From: JBHGBM01 sp041946965
GTDB taxonomy: Bacteria; Acidobacteriota; Terriglobia; Bryobacterales; Bryobacteraceae
Length of the DNA: 64,000 nt
Assembly (NCBI GenBank): GCA_041946965.1
Contig: JBHGBM010000025.1
Coordinates: forward strand, 1 to 64,000
Direction of reading: 5' to 3'
The position numbers were made by a program, and so were the translations under genes. Shown one piece after another: positions 35,535 to 44,341 of this stretch; the stretch's first letter is position 1, and every line of letters begins with the position of its first letter. The notes beneath the pieces are model-generated. The model was given only the letters and a program-made list of their open reading frames with translations, did not search any database and was not told the DNA's origin.

Positions 35535-38297
35535 CACGCGGTTGCCGCGCAGGATCAGCCGCGTGAAGTCGTGATACTTCTTCCCGTCCGCGGCGGTCTC
35601 CTCGGTGAACAGCGTCAGGTGCACCACCTCTTTGATGTCGGGCGCGCCGGTGACGCGGTGGACCACGTCATAGGTGGGGAACCGCTCGTTGATGCGCTTG
35701 GGACTCCAGTGGTACAGGAACCGGCCGTTGCTCACCGCCAGCACGCCCTGTTCGATCACCGCGCCCGGGATGATCGCGGCGTAATGCACTTCCCGGGCCG
35801 TGGTGCGCCCGCTGACGGTCAACCCGAGGTTCGCATTGAAGGTGGAATCGGGGGGCAGGTCGAGTTTCATTTGCGGCGCGCCGGCCGGGCGCTCCTTTTC
35901 GATCACGTAGATCGCCCCGCCGTCGGGCGGCAGCCCCGGCATCACGCCTTTGTGGCCCTGCCAGTCGGCGGCGATGTGGAAGCGGTAGACGCCGGGCACG
36001 TCCAGCGTCCAGCGTTCCTTGCCCACGAAGGTGCCGGAGGCGTCGCCCGTGCCCCAGGTGAAAACGCGCCGGCCATCGGGATACTCCAGGGTGAAGGTTA
36101 CGTTCACAGGCAGGATGGGGTCGATCTGTAACGCGGCCGCGAAGCTGGTGCCGGCTTCGTACAGCATGCCGGGACGCGTGCCCACCAGGAAGAACCGGCC
36201 GTTCGATCCGTGCGGTCCCGGAACGTCTTCGGCGCCCGGCGCCACCACGCGGTTATTATTGGAACCCTTGGGTAGGATGAAGCCGCTGGCGATGTAGCCG
36301 GCGTAGGCGGGACGCTCACCCCGGCGCCTGAGGGCCACACCGCCGATGAAGCGGTAGATGTCGCCCGGCATGTCGCCGTTGGGCGAAGCGTTGATCTGCC
36401 CCCCGAACCCGTTCGGGCTGGTGGGCCAGTAGGGCGCGCGCACGCCGTTTTCGGCCACCAGGAAGCGCGACATGAACCCCGGCCGCGGCGCCGCGCCGTA
36501 GTAATAGGCCCAGTCCGTGATGTATTCCGGGAACAGGTGCGGCGAGTACCCGTTGGAGGTTTGCATCATCACGTTGCTGTTGCCCACCCCCTGGAAGCGG
36601 GTGTCGTAGGGCTTCTGGTTCTCCTTAGGTTCCCACATGAGCACGGGCTCGATCTTGTTGGCGCCCTGCCCGTCGCTGGCGATCAGGATCACGTCGCCCG
36701 GGTTGTAGGGGAAGGTGATGTGGTCCAGGTGCGTGGTGCCGTCCGGATCGATCCAACCCTCGAAGTGCGTGTGGCCGCGGTCCACATAGTTTCCGCCCAC
36801 GCGGATCTTTTTTCCCCGCGCCACAATCGGGCTGTCCTCCGGATACACGATGCCTGCGTGGCGCATGGTGGAGACCCACAGCACGCCGTTCTTATCTGTG
36901 TAGCGGGCCAGCCACTTGGCGTGATACTCGCCGGGGGCGTCGAGCGGCAACTGCTTCAACCCCTGCGCGGCGGTGAACACGCCCGAGGGCGACGCCTGGC
37001 CCTTGCAGGTCGCGGTGCGGACGTTCTCCGGGTCGGAGTTCACGTAGAGCGTGACGGCGCACTCCACGTCCGCGGGAACCGCCGGAGCGAACGCGGTGTC
37101 GCGGCCATAGCGCCCGCCCACCGGGTACGCCATGCCCTGGAAAGTGGCGGTGAACAGCGTCATGCGGTTGGCGATCCAGAAGTGATAGGTGCCGCCGCCC
37201 TCGTAACGGTTTCCCCAGATATCCGCGATCCAGCCGGCGGCGCGCACGGTGTAGCGTCCGTATGCCGGCGGACGCCAGGCGGTGAACTCGCGCCGTTTGG
37301 TGGTGGGGTACTGGCCGGCCTTTCCCAGCCATGCCGCGCGTCCGAGGTCGGTCACGCTGCCGTCCGGGTTGGTGATCTGCACGGAGTACTCGCCTTTGGT
37401 GAAATCCCACGGAATGTTGTTGCGCAGTTCGATGGTGTCGGTGGGGAACTGGGGCTCGAGCGAATAGCTGAGTTTTCTTCCGGCCGCGTCCACCAGCGGC
37501 AGGATCACATCGTCCGGAATGATGTTGCGGTTGGAAAGCGCGAAGTAGGGCTGGTCCTCGTCGGCCACCACGCCGGAGTAGCCATTCGAGTTGTACGGAT
37601 AGAGCAATACCCAGGGCACGCGCGGGCGTATTGTGGCGGCGTCCACGCGGCGGCCGGAGACGTGCGTCCCGCTGGCGCGCACCGGCGGCGAGTACATGTG
37701 GGACTCGGTCGGTTTTCCCTTGAAAAACGGCCGGTTGGGGAAGGAATCGCCGTTCAGGTTGTAGTAGCGGCGGTTGGTGTAGACGCCGAAATCGAGCCGC
37801 ACGCGATAGATGCCGGGCGGCAGATCGAGCGGGAGGATCTGGCCGGCTTCGAAGCGGACCTCGCGGTCCTGGTTGCCGGCCACGCTGCCGGTCACGAGCT
37901 GGTCCACCGGCGTGCGGAAGCCGTAGCCGAACCGGTTGGTCACCGCGCCCTGCACGCCGCCCTCGATGGCTAATCCCGTGGGGGTGAGCAGGGTGGACAT
38001 GCGCTCGTCGCTCCCCAGTCGCAGGCGCCCGCCCGCGTCGAAGGTGCGCTCGGCGGTCACCAGCATGACGAACGACTCCGGCACGAAGCCCGCCTTCTGC
38101 ATGGCCTTGAGGTGGCCCTCGCTCAAGTGCAGCGTGGCCGTGACCCGCAGAGGATCGCCGGGCTGCCACACCGAAGGCGTGACCGCCGCCTCGGCTCTCC
38201 ACTCTCCCAGGTCGGTGTACCCGGGGGAGCTGAACTCGTGCGTCTGTGCCGCGAGCGGTGCGGCCATAGCCAGGATCAGGGGGAACGCAAGCCTCAT
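35520..38297 (-). CDS. Large exported protein of unknown function, 925 aa
   Basis: The start gives a clear signal peptide (MRLAFPLILAMAAPLAAQ). No catalytic motif is recognised. The protein seems built of several beta-sandwich-like domains with repeated phrases such as PGEYHAKW, PGVYRFHI, PGIYRVRL and YGRYTVRA, each followed by a polar strand, suggesting five or so Ig-like or fibronectin-like units. Short GN and GG loops (GYSPHLFPEY, NGDMPGDIYRF) break the pattern. It is probably a periplasmic or surface protein. It stands alone and is divergent from the Gfo/Idh/MocA gene. Confidence 0.7.
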   Translation of the reverse strand: MRLAFPLILAMAAPLAAQTHEFSSPGYTDLGEWRAEAAVTPSVWQPGDPLRVTATLHLSEGHLKAMQKAGFVPESFVMLVTAERTFDAGGRLRLGSDERMSTLLTPTGLAIEGGVQGAVTNRFGYGFRTPVDQLVTGSVAGNQDREVRFEAGQILPLDLPPGIYRVRLDFGVYTNRRYYNLNGDSFPNRPFFKGKPTESHMYSPPVRASGTHVSGRRVDAATIRPRVPWVLLYPYNSNGYSGVVADEDQPYFALSNRNIIPDDVILPLVDAAGRKLSYSLEPQFPTDTIELRNNIPWDFTKGEYSVQITNPDGSVTDLGRAAWLGKAGQYPTTKRREFTAWRPPAYGRYTVRAAGWIADIWGNRYEGGGTYHFWIANRMTLFTATFQGMAYPVGGRYGRDTAFAPAVPADVECAVTLYVNSDPENVRTATCKGQASPSGVFTAAQGLKQLPLDAPGEYHAKWLARYTDKNGVLWVSTMRHAGIVYPEDSPIVARGKKIRVGGNYVDRGHTHFEGWIDPDGTTHLDHITFPYNPGDVILIASDGQGANKIEPVLMWEPKENQKPYDTRFQGVGNSNVMMQTSNGYSPHLFPEYITDWAYYYGAAPRPGFMSRFLVAENGVRAPYWPTSPNGFGGQINASPNGDMPGDIYRFIGGVALRRRGERPAYAGYIASGFILPKGSNNNRVVAPGAEDVPGPHGSNGRFFLVGTRPGMLYEAGTSFAAALQIDPILPVNVTFTLEYPDGRRVFTWGTGDASGTFVGKERWTLDVPGVYRFHIAADWQGHKGVMPGLPPDGGAIYVIEKERPAGAPQMKLDLPPDSTFNANLGLTVSGRTTAREVHYAAIIPGAVIEQGVLAVSNGRFLYHWSPKRINERFPTYDVVHRVTGAPDIKEVVHLTLFTEETAADGKKYHDFTRLILRGNRVLYAK

Positions 38298-38441
38298 GAC
38301 TTACTCCTTTTCGGCATCTTGGACGCGGCGGTTAACCGAAGTTAGTACGGCCGCGGACACAAGACCGCCACAATTTTGGAATACCCGGGGGCGGCAATCA
38401 AGATCCCGGTGGGTTAATATATGCCCCGAGGGACCAACAGC

Positions 38442-39953
<1,512 letters not shown>

Positions 39954-39970
39954 GCGGGAAAGGAGACAGT

Positions 39971-40810
39971 ATGGGCGCTTTATGGATATTGCTGGCGCTT
40001 GCGGTGCAGCAGGCCGCGGCGCCGCCTCCGCCGCGCGCCGCCAAGCTGGCGGACGGCGTGTACTGGGTGAAAGGCGGCGCCGGAGCCAACACCGGCTTCA
40101 TCACCGGCAAAAAGCAGGTCCTGGTGATCGACGCCAAAACCACTCCGGACGCGGCCAGGGCCATGCTCGGCGAAATTGCCGCCGTTACGCCGAACCCCGT
40201 CACGCGCGTGGTTCTCACGCACAGCGACGGCGACCACGTGAACGGCCTCGCGGCCCTGCCCCGGGAGGCCACCGTCATCGCGCACGCCAACGCCAGGAAG
40301 GACATGGAAGAGGCGTTTCAGGACGCCAAGCTCGCCGCGCTCAAGCCCTGGGTGCCGCGCGAGACCGTGGAAGACAGCCGCACGCTGAAGGTGGACGGGC
40401 TGGAGGTCCGGCTGCTGCACTTCGGGCCGGCCCACACCAACGGCGACCTGGTGGTCTATATCCCCGCGCGCAAGATCGCCTTCATCGGCGACCTGGCGTT
40501 CGTGGGCCGCGACCCGCTCATCCACCGGCACAAGAACGGCAACTCGTTCGGCGTGGTGCGCACCCTGAACCGTCTGGCTTCGCTCGACGCCGATACGTTC
40601 ATCTCGGGGCACAGCGACCCGCTGACCAAGCAGGACCTGCGCGCGCTGGCCGCCGCCTTCGAAGAGAAGCAGGCCAAGGTGAAGGAACTGGTCTCGCAGG
40701 GCAAATCGCTCGAAGAGATCAAGACTGCTTTCGGCGTCGCCGGCGGCGGCGCCGCCCGGCGGCCCGGCCTGATCGAAGTGATCTACCTGGAGATTACCGG
40801 GAAAAAATAA
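39971..40810 (+). CDS. Exported MBL-fold metallo-hydrolase with variant metal motif
   Basis: A 279-residue protein with a signal peptide (residues 1-17) and a metallo-beta-lactamase fold. The metal motif reads HSDGDH (His84, Asp86, Asp88, His89) instead of HxHxDH, so Asp86 stands where the second His is expected. The later ligands look present: His in GPAHTNGDLVVY and His in ISGHSDP. Family members with this variant exist, but the reaction is unknown. GGAG about 7 nt upstream of the ATG sets the start; it is in an operon with the oxidoreductase. Confidence 0.8.
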   Translation: MGALWILLALAVQQAAAPPPPRAAKLADGVYWVKGGAGANTGFITGKKQVLVIDAKTTPDAARAMLGEIAAVTPNPVTRVVLTHSDGDHVNGLAALPREATVIAHANARKDMEEAFQDAKLAALKPWVPRETVEDSRTLKVDGLEVRLLHFGPAHTNGDLVVYIPARKIAFIGDLAFVGRDPLIHRHKNGNSFGVVRTLNRLASLDADTFISGHSDPLTKQDLRALAAAFEEKQAKVKELVSQGKSLEEIKTAFGVAGGGAARRPGLIEVIYLEITGKK

Positions 40811-40901
40811 GTCGCGGGCGGGACTAACCACCGATAGCAATCGGGTAATAACCCAAGCGGATCTGGCGTGCGGGGCGCTTCGGGGGCATCATGAGGCTCA
40901 C

Positions 40902-41189
40902 ATGGCGCCCGAAATATCGAGACTCGCCGACGTACGCCGCAGCAAGGGCGTGACGCTCGAACAAATTGCGGCCGCCACCAAGATCCGCGTATACTACCTG
41001 CGCGCCATCGAGGAGGGGCGGCTCGAAAAGCTGCCCGGCGGAATCTACACGGCAAACTACATCCGGCAGTATGCCCGCGCGCTCGAGTGCGATGCCGAGC
41101 CGATAATGCCGGAAGCCGTCCGGGCCCCGGCATTCGAGGACTCCTGGAAACAGGCGGTCGGATCCTGGGCGGCCGTTCGCACCGGCTGA
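40902..41189 (+). CDS. RodZ-type helix-turn-helix protein, 95 aa
   Basis: A short protein made up almost wholly of a HTH_25 domain (about 6-70), with LADVRRSKGVTLEQIAAATK, YYLRAIEEGRLEKLPGG and YTANYIRQYARALE, the N-terminal domain of RodZ-like cytoskeleton regulators. RodZ itself continues into a membrane helix and periplasmic part, which is missing here. It may be a stand-alone DNA- or protein-binding regulator. The C-terminal 20 residues have no features. Confidence 0.75.
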   Translation: MAPEISRLADVRRSKGVTLEQIAAATKIRVYYLRAIEEGRLEKLPGGIYTANYIRQYARALECDAEPIMPEAVRAPAFEDSWKQAVGSWAAVRTG

Positions 41190-41208
41190 ACGCCCGGGGA
41201 GGGCTGAC

Positions 41209-41214
41209 TATAAT
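41209..41214 (+). promoter_or_regulatory. Consensus -10 box TATAAT
   Basis: A perfect TATAAT lies just upstream of the TTG start at 41220. The -35 position (41186-41191, CTGAAC) is weak. Transcription would begin near 41221, at the start codon itself, so if real the mRNA would be leaderless or the true start codon is further downstream. Confidence 0.35.
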
Positions 41215-41219
41215 GTGGA

Positions 41220-42809
41220 TTGCCCCGCCGCAAGAGGCCCCGGCCGCATAAGCCCGTCTCTGTACACGCCGCCGTCCCACGGCGCCGCGCGCTCCGGTTG
41301 CCCGACTGGGCTGCGTGGGCCGGACTGTGCCTGGCGGCGGCGGAGTTCTTCCGCGCCAAGGCCTTTGCGGCGCGGCCCGCGCGCATCGGGGATGGCTGGG
41401 AATACCTCGTCATGGCCTGCAACTGGGCGCGGAACTTTACACCATGGGTGGGAAGAGACGCGCTGGTGGCGTGCGCCCGGGAGACTGACTGGCCCGTGGA
41501 GCAGGCCCTGGCCGGGTTCATCCGCCATCCGCAGGTGGGATATGACCCTTTCCATTTCTGGCTGCTCAGCCTGCTGGCCGCGCCCTTTTCCGCGCTCTGC
41601 CGGGCGGTGGGCGCCAGCCAGTTCTATGCGTTCCCGCTGTTGCACCTGGCAATCACATTCGGCGTTGCCTGGCGCCTGATCCGGGCGCTCGGGCAGGCGC
41701 GCGCGGCATGCCTGCTGTTGATCATGATCTCCTCCCCGCTCATCTTCTGGAGCAACAAGGCGCACTCGGAGTTCTTCGTAGTCTCCGGCGTGCTGCTGGC
41801 GTTCGCGGTGCTGTACCAGGGCAGGAAGCTTGAAGCGGCCTTCTGGCTCGGACTGGTTGCCAACCAGCAGCTCACCGTGGCGCCGTTCGCCTTCGGGCTG
41901 GTGGCATGGTGGTTCCTGAGCGACCGCTCGCGCTTGCGGCAATGGAGGGCGTGGCTCCGCGCCCTGCCGCCGCTGGCGGCCCCGCTGCTGTGTCCCGTAT
42001 ACACGGAATTGCGCTACCGCCTGCCCAGCCTGATCAACCTGGCGGGCACCAACGATTATTCCGCGATATCGCTCCGCCGCGCCCTGGCGCTCTTTATCGA
42101 CCCGGATATCGGGCTGTTCCCGAACTGGCCGCTGGGCCTCGTGCTGGCCATGGCGGCGGCCGCGTGCGCCGTGCTGTTGCGGAAGAGACTGCACGGATTG
42201 GGCGGCATGGCGCTGTTCACCGCCTGCTGGTGCCTCCTCCTGCCCCTCGCCATGACCATCCAGACCAACTGGAACTCCGGCGGCACGGTGTACATCTCGC
42301 GGTACGCGCTCTACCAGATCCCTCCGGTCGCGGTCTGGTTCATCGTGCTCATCTTCCGGCTGGCGGAGCGCTGGGCGCCGCCTCCGCACAGCCTGCCTGT
42401 AGCGGCCGCCGCCGCCGTGGCGGTGTGCCTTGTGATGTGGGCGCCGTACCGGCGCAACCTCGCGGTTTTCTATCCCGGCCAGGGTGAACGGTCGGGCGAG
42501 CGCACGCCCTTCGCCGAATGGATCTATGAGCGTTGGCCGGGTCTGTACGATCCTCCGCCGGAAATCTTCATCGAGCGGACACTCAACACCGAACAGCCCT
42601 CGCAGTATTACGGACCCGGGACGTGGGCGGTGAGCAATTTCAGTTGCTCGAAGCTGCTGTTGGTGCGGCCGCTGGAGCAGATGCGAAAGATGACCGCGTT
42701 CGATAAGCCCAACGGCTGCTACCGCGAGATCGACTTCAGGGCAATCGCCGCGGGAGTCGTTGCCGGCAGGATCGAGCCCACCCCCCTGGGCTATATCAAT
42801 CTGCCGTAA
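41220..42809 (+). CDS. Polytopic membrane protein, GT-C-like, unknown function
   Basis: A 529-residue protein with about ten predicted helices. The arrangement, an early exported loop with GDGWEYLVMACNWARN containing acidic residues after the first helix, then many helices and a C-terminal soluble segment, resembles GT-C glycosyltransferases such as the PMT/ArnT types, but no decisive motif is seen. The TTG at 41220 has no Shine-Dalgarno; the Arg/Pro/Lys-rich first 25 residues could be untranslated, with the real start closer to the first helix. Confidence 0.6.
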   Translation: MPRRKRPRPHKPVSVHAAVPRRRALRLPDWAAWAGLCLAAAEFFRAKAFAARPARIGDGWEYLVMACNWARNFTPWVGRDALVACARETDWPVEQALAGFIRHPQVGYDPFHFWLLSLLAAPFSALCRAVGASQFYAFPLLHLAITFGVAWRLIRALGQARAACLLLIMISSPLIFWSNKAHSEFFVVSGVLLAFAVLYQGRKLEAAFWLGLVANQQLTVAPFAFGLVAWWFLSDRSRLRQWRAWLRALPPLAAPLLCPVYTELRYRLPSLINLAGTNDYSAISLRRALALFIDPDIGLFPNWPLGLVLAMAAAACAVLLRKRLHGLGGMALFTACWCLLLPLAMTIQTNWNSGGTVYISRYALYQIPPVAVWFIVLIFRLAERWAPPPHSLPVAAAAAVAVCLVMWAPYRRNLAVFYPGQGERSGERTPFAEWIYERWPGLYDPPPEIFIERTLNTEQPSQYYGPGTWAVSNFSCSKLLLVRPLEQMRKMTAFDKPNGCYREIDFRAIAAGVVAGRIEPTPLGYINLP

Positions 42810-42820
42810 CCGGGGGCGGG

Positions 42821-43009
42821 CTACCAGCTCACGTGGAACTCCCGCAGGCACTTCCAGCAGCGGGTCTTGTGGTTCACCGGGAGAGACAGGGAATTGTGGA
42901 ACAGGCGGCAATACCGGTTGCCCAGTGCGCTCAATGCGGACCTCCAGGGGAAAAGCGCTCTGGGCACCCGCACCGCCCCCAACACCAGGGTTTGATCGTA
43001 AGTATTCAT
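42821..43009 (-). CDS. Small protein with CxxC, 62 aa
   Basis: From ATG 43009 with GAGGT 7-8 nt upstream, reading MNTYDQTLVLGAVRVPRALF, then a Cys/His-rich C-terminal half (NRYCRLFHNSLSLP, HKTRCWKC, LREFHVSW). Cys-His-CxxC spacing suggests a small zinc-binding fold. The ribosome-binding site and protein-like ending make it more likely real than the longer frame to 43066. It converges with the preceding membrane protein gene, with 11 nt between ends. Confidence 0.55.
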   Translation of the reverse strand: MNTYDQTLVLGAVRVPRALFPWRSALSALGNRYCRLFHNSLSLPVNHKTRCWKCLREFHVSW

Positions 43010-43117
43010 AAAAGACCTCGCGGCGCCATCCGGGAAGGACCGGGGGACGTGTCCTTCCCAAAACAAACGCGGCGCCTATTCGAGACTACGGCATGCGGGG
43101 AGGCGCGGGAAGTAACG

Positions 43118-43936
43118 CTAGTACCGGCAAGGTACTAAGGGTTGCGGTACCCAATCGGGATCCAGGCTGAGATACGCGAGCGCGTAGCGGCGTCCGAATT
43201 CGCGCTGCGATTCCGCGTTGAAGTGCAGCTCATCGCCGATGTGCCCGAGCCCGGCGGAGGAGACGAACGCCGTGCGGAAGATGCTCACCGGCGCCAGCGC
43301 GAGCCGTTCGTTGACAGCCAGCGCATTGGGGTATCCGCCCGCTGTGCGCGTGTAAAGGAACTCGCCGATCTCGCCCACCACGATGGGCACATCGGGCGCG
43401 TTCAGGTCGCGGCGGAGCCTCTCGAACAATGCGCCGAGCCGCGGCAGGTAATCGACGAAACTTACCTCGTCCCTCGAATCCCTCTCGCCCTGGTGCCACA
43501 GGACGCCGCGAAGCGTGCCCGTGCCCCGCACCGCGCTGAGCCGCCGCAGCGCCTCCGTGTACAGCCTGCTGGGAGTCTCGCCGGGAGTCCACTCCGCAAG
43601 GCTCGTGCCGCCCACCGCCGCCGGCACCAGGCCGATGTTCACGTTGGGATTCAAAGCCGCGAGGACGCGAGCGAACGAACGGCCCAAGCCGACGCCCGCG
43701 GCGGCATTGTCCCAGTGCAGAGGATCCACCGCCGCCTGCCACACAAGGCTCTCATTGACGGCGTAGACGCGTGGGATCACCTCGCGGTCCTGCGGCTCGA
43801 TGGCGCCGCGGCCCACCATGTTCGATTGCCCGATGAGCAGGAAGATCTGAACGTCGCGCGGAGCCGGCTGTGCCGCCGCCAGGGACGGCAACCACAACAT
43901 GCCCGCAAGCGCGATCCGGAAAGGTCCGATGCGCAT
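43118..43936 (-). CDS. Exported SGNH-type carbohydrate esterase (sialate O-acetylesterase-like)
   Basis: A 272-residue exported protein; the ATG at 43936 gives the signal peptide MRIGPFRIALAGMLWLPSLA. The SGNH block I reads LIGQSNMVGRG with catalytic Ser38, the Gly in PAAVGGTSLAEW and the Asn/His-bearing blocks GVLWHQGERDS and DELHFNAESQREFGRR follow in order. The family (DUF303/CE6-like) removes acetyl groups from sugars. It stands alone. An ATG further upstream at 43984 adds a basic extension before the signal and overlaps the divergent gene. Confidence 0.82.
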   Translation of the reverse strand: MRIGPFRIALAGMLWLPSLAAAQPAPRDVQIFLLIGQSNMVGRGAIEPQDREVIPRVYAVNESLVWQAAVDPLHWDNAAAGVGLGRSFARVLAALNPNVNIGLVPAAVGGTSLAEWTPGETPSRLYTEALRRLSAVRGTGTLRGVLWHQGERDSRDEVSFVDYLPRLGALFERLRRDLNAPDVPIVVGEIGEFLYTRTAGGYPNALAVNERLALAPVSIFRTAFVSSAGLGHIGDELHFNAESQREFGRRYALAYLSLDPDWVPQPLVPCRY

Positions 43937-43958
43937 GCAGGCATGGTACCATTCCCGC

Positions 43959-44165
43959 GTGCTGAAGTTTCTCCTGTGGTGCATCCTGCTGGTGCTGTGC
44001 TGGCCGGTGGCGATCGCCGCCCTCGTGCTCTATCCGATCGTGTGGCTGCTGCTGCTGCCGTTTCGCATCGTAGGCATTGCGGTCGGCGGCGTGCTGGAAC
44101 TGCTTTGGGCCGTGGTCACGCTTCCCGCCAGACTCCTCGGAGTCAGATCTCGTTCCCGGAGGTAA
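43959..44165 (+). CDS. Small hydrophobic membrane protein, 68 aa
   Basis: From GTG 43959, reading MLKFLLWCILLVLCWPVAIA with a second helix (ALVLYPIVWLLLLPFRIVG) and a third (ggVLELLWAVVTLPARLL), ending SRSRR. Three membrane passes fit with a positive cytoplasmic tail. The GTG avoids overlap with the divergent SGNH gene; an ATG at 43935 would add AWYHSR. Similar small proteins are common in acidobacterial genomes; the function is unknown. Confidence 0.6.
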   Translation: MLKFLLWCILLVLCWPVAIAALVLYPIVWLLLLPFRIVGIAVGGVLELLWAVVTLPARLLGVRSRSRR

Positions 44166-44205
44166 GCGGCGCGAACGGCGCACGGGCGAAACGCTCCCGC
44201 ATACG

Positions 44206-44219
44206 GTACGGCGCCGTAC
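44206..44219. promoter_or_regulatory. Perfect 14-nt palindrome
   Basis: GTACGGCGCCGTAC is its own reverse complement. It lies in the 176-nt gap between the small membrane protein and the end of the PhoD-like gene, where no gene is seen. It could be an operator, part of a bidirectional terminator, or chance in GC-rich DNA. Confidence 0.3.
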
Positions 44220-44341
44220 AATCACAAATCGTCTTACACGGGGCGCCAGTCCCGCGGGCCGGCCGCGCAGTCCGCCCGCGACGCTCAGCGCGCCGAAGCC
44301 CAGTGGCGTGGTGGGCGGCCGTCACGTTTTCCTTTTCCCCA

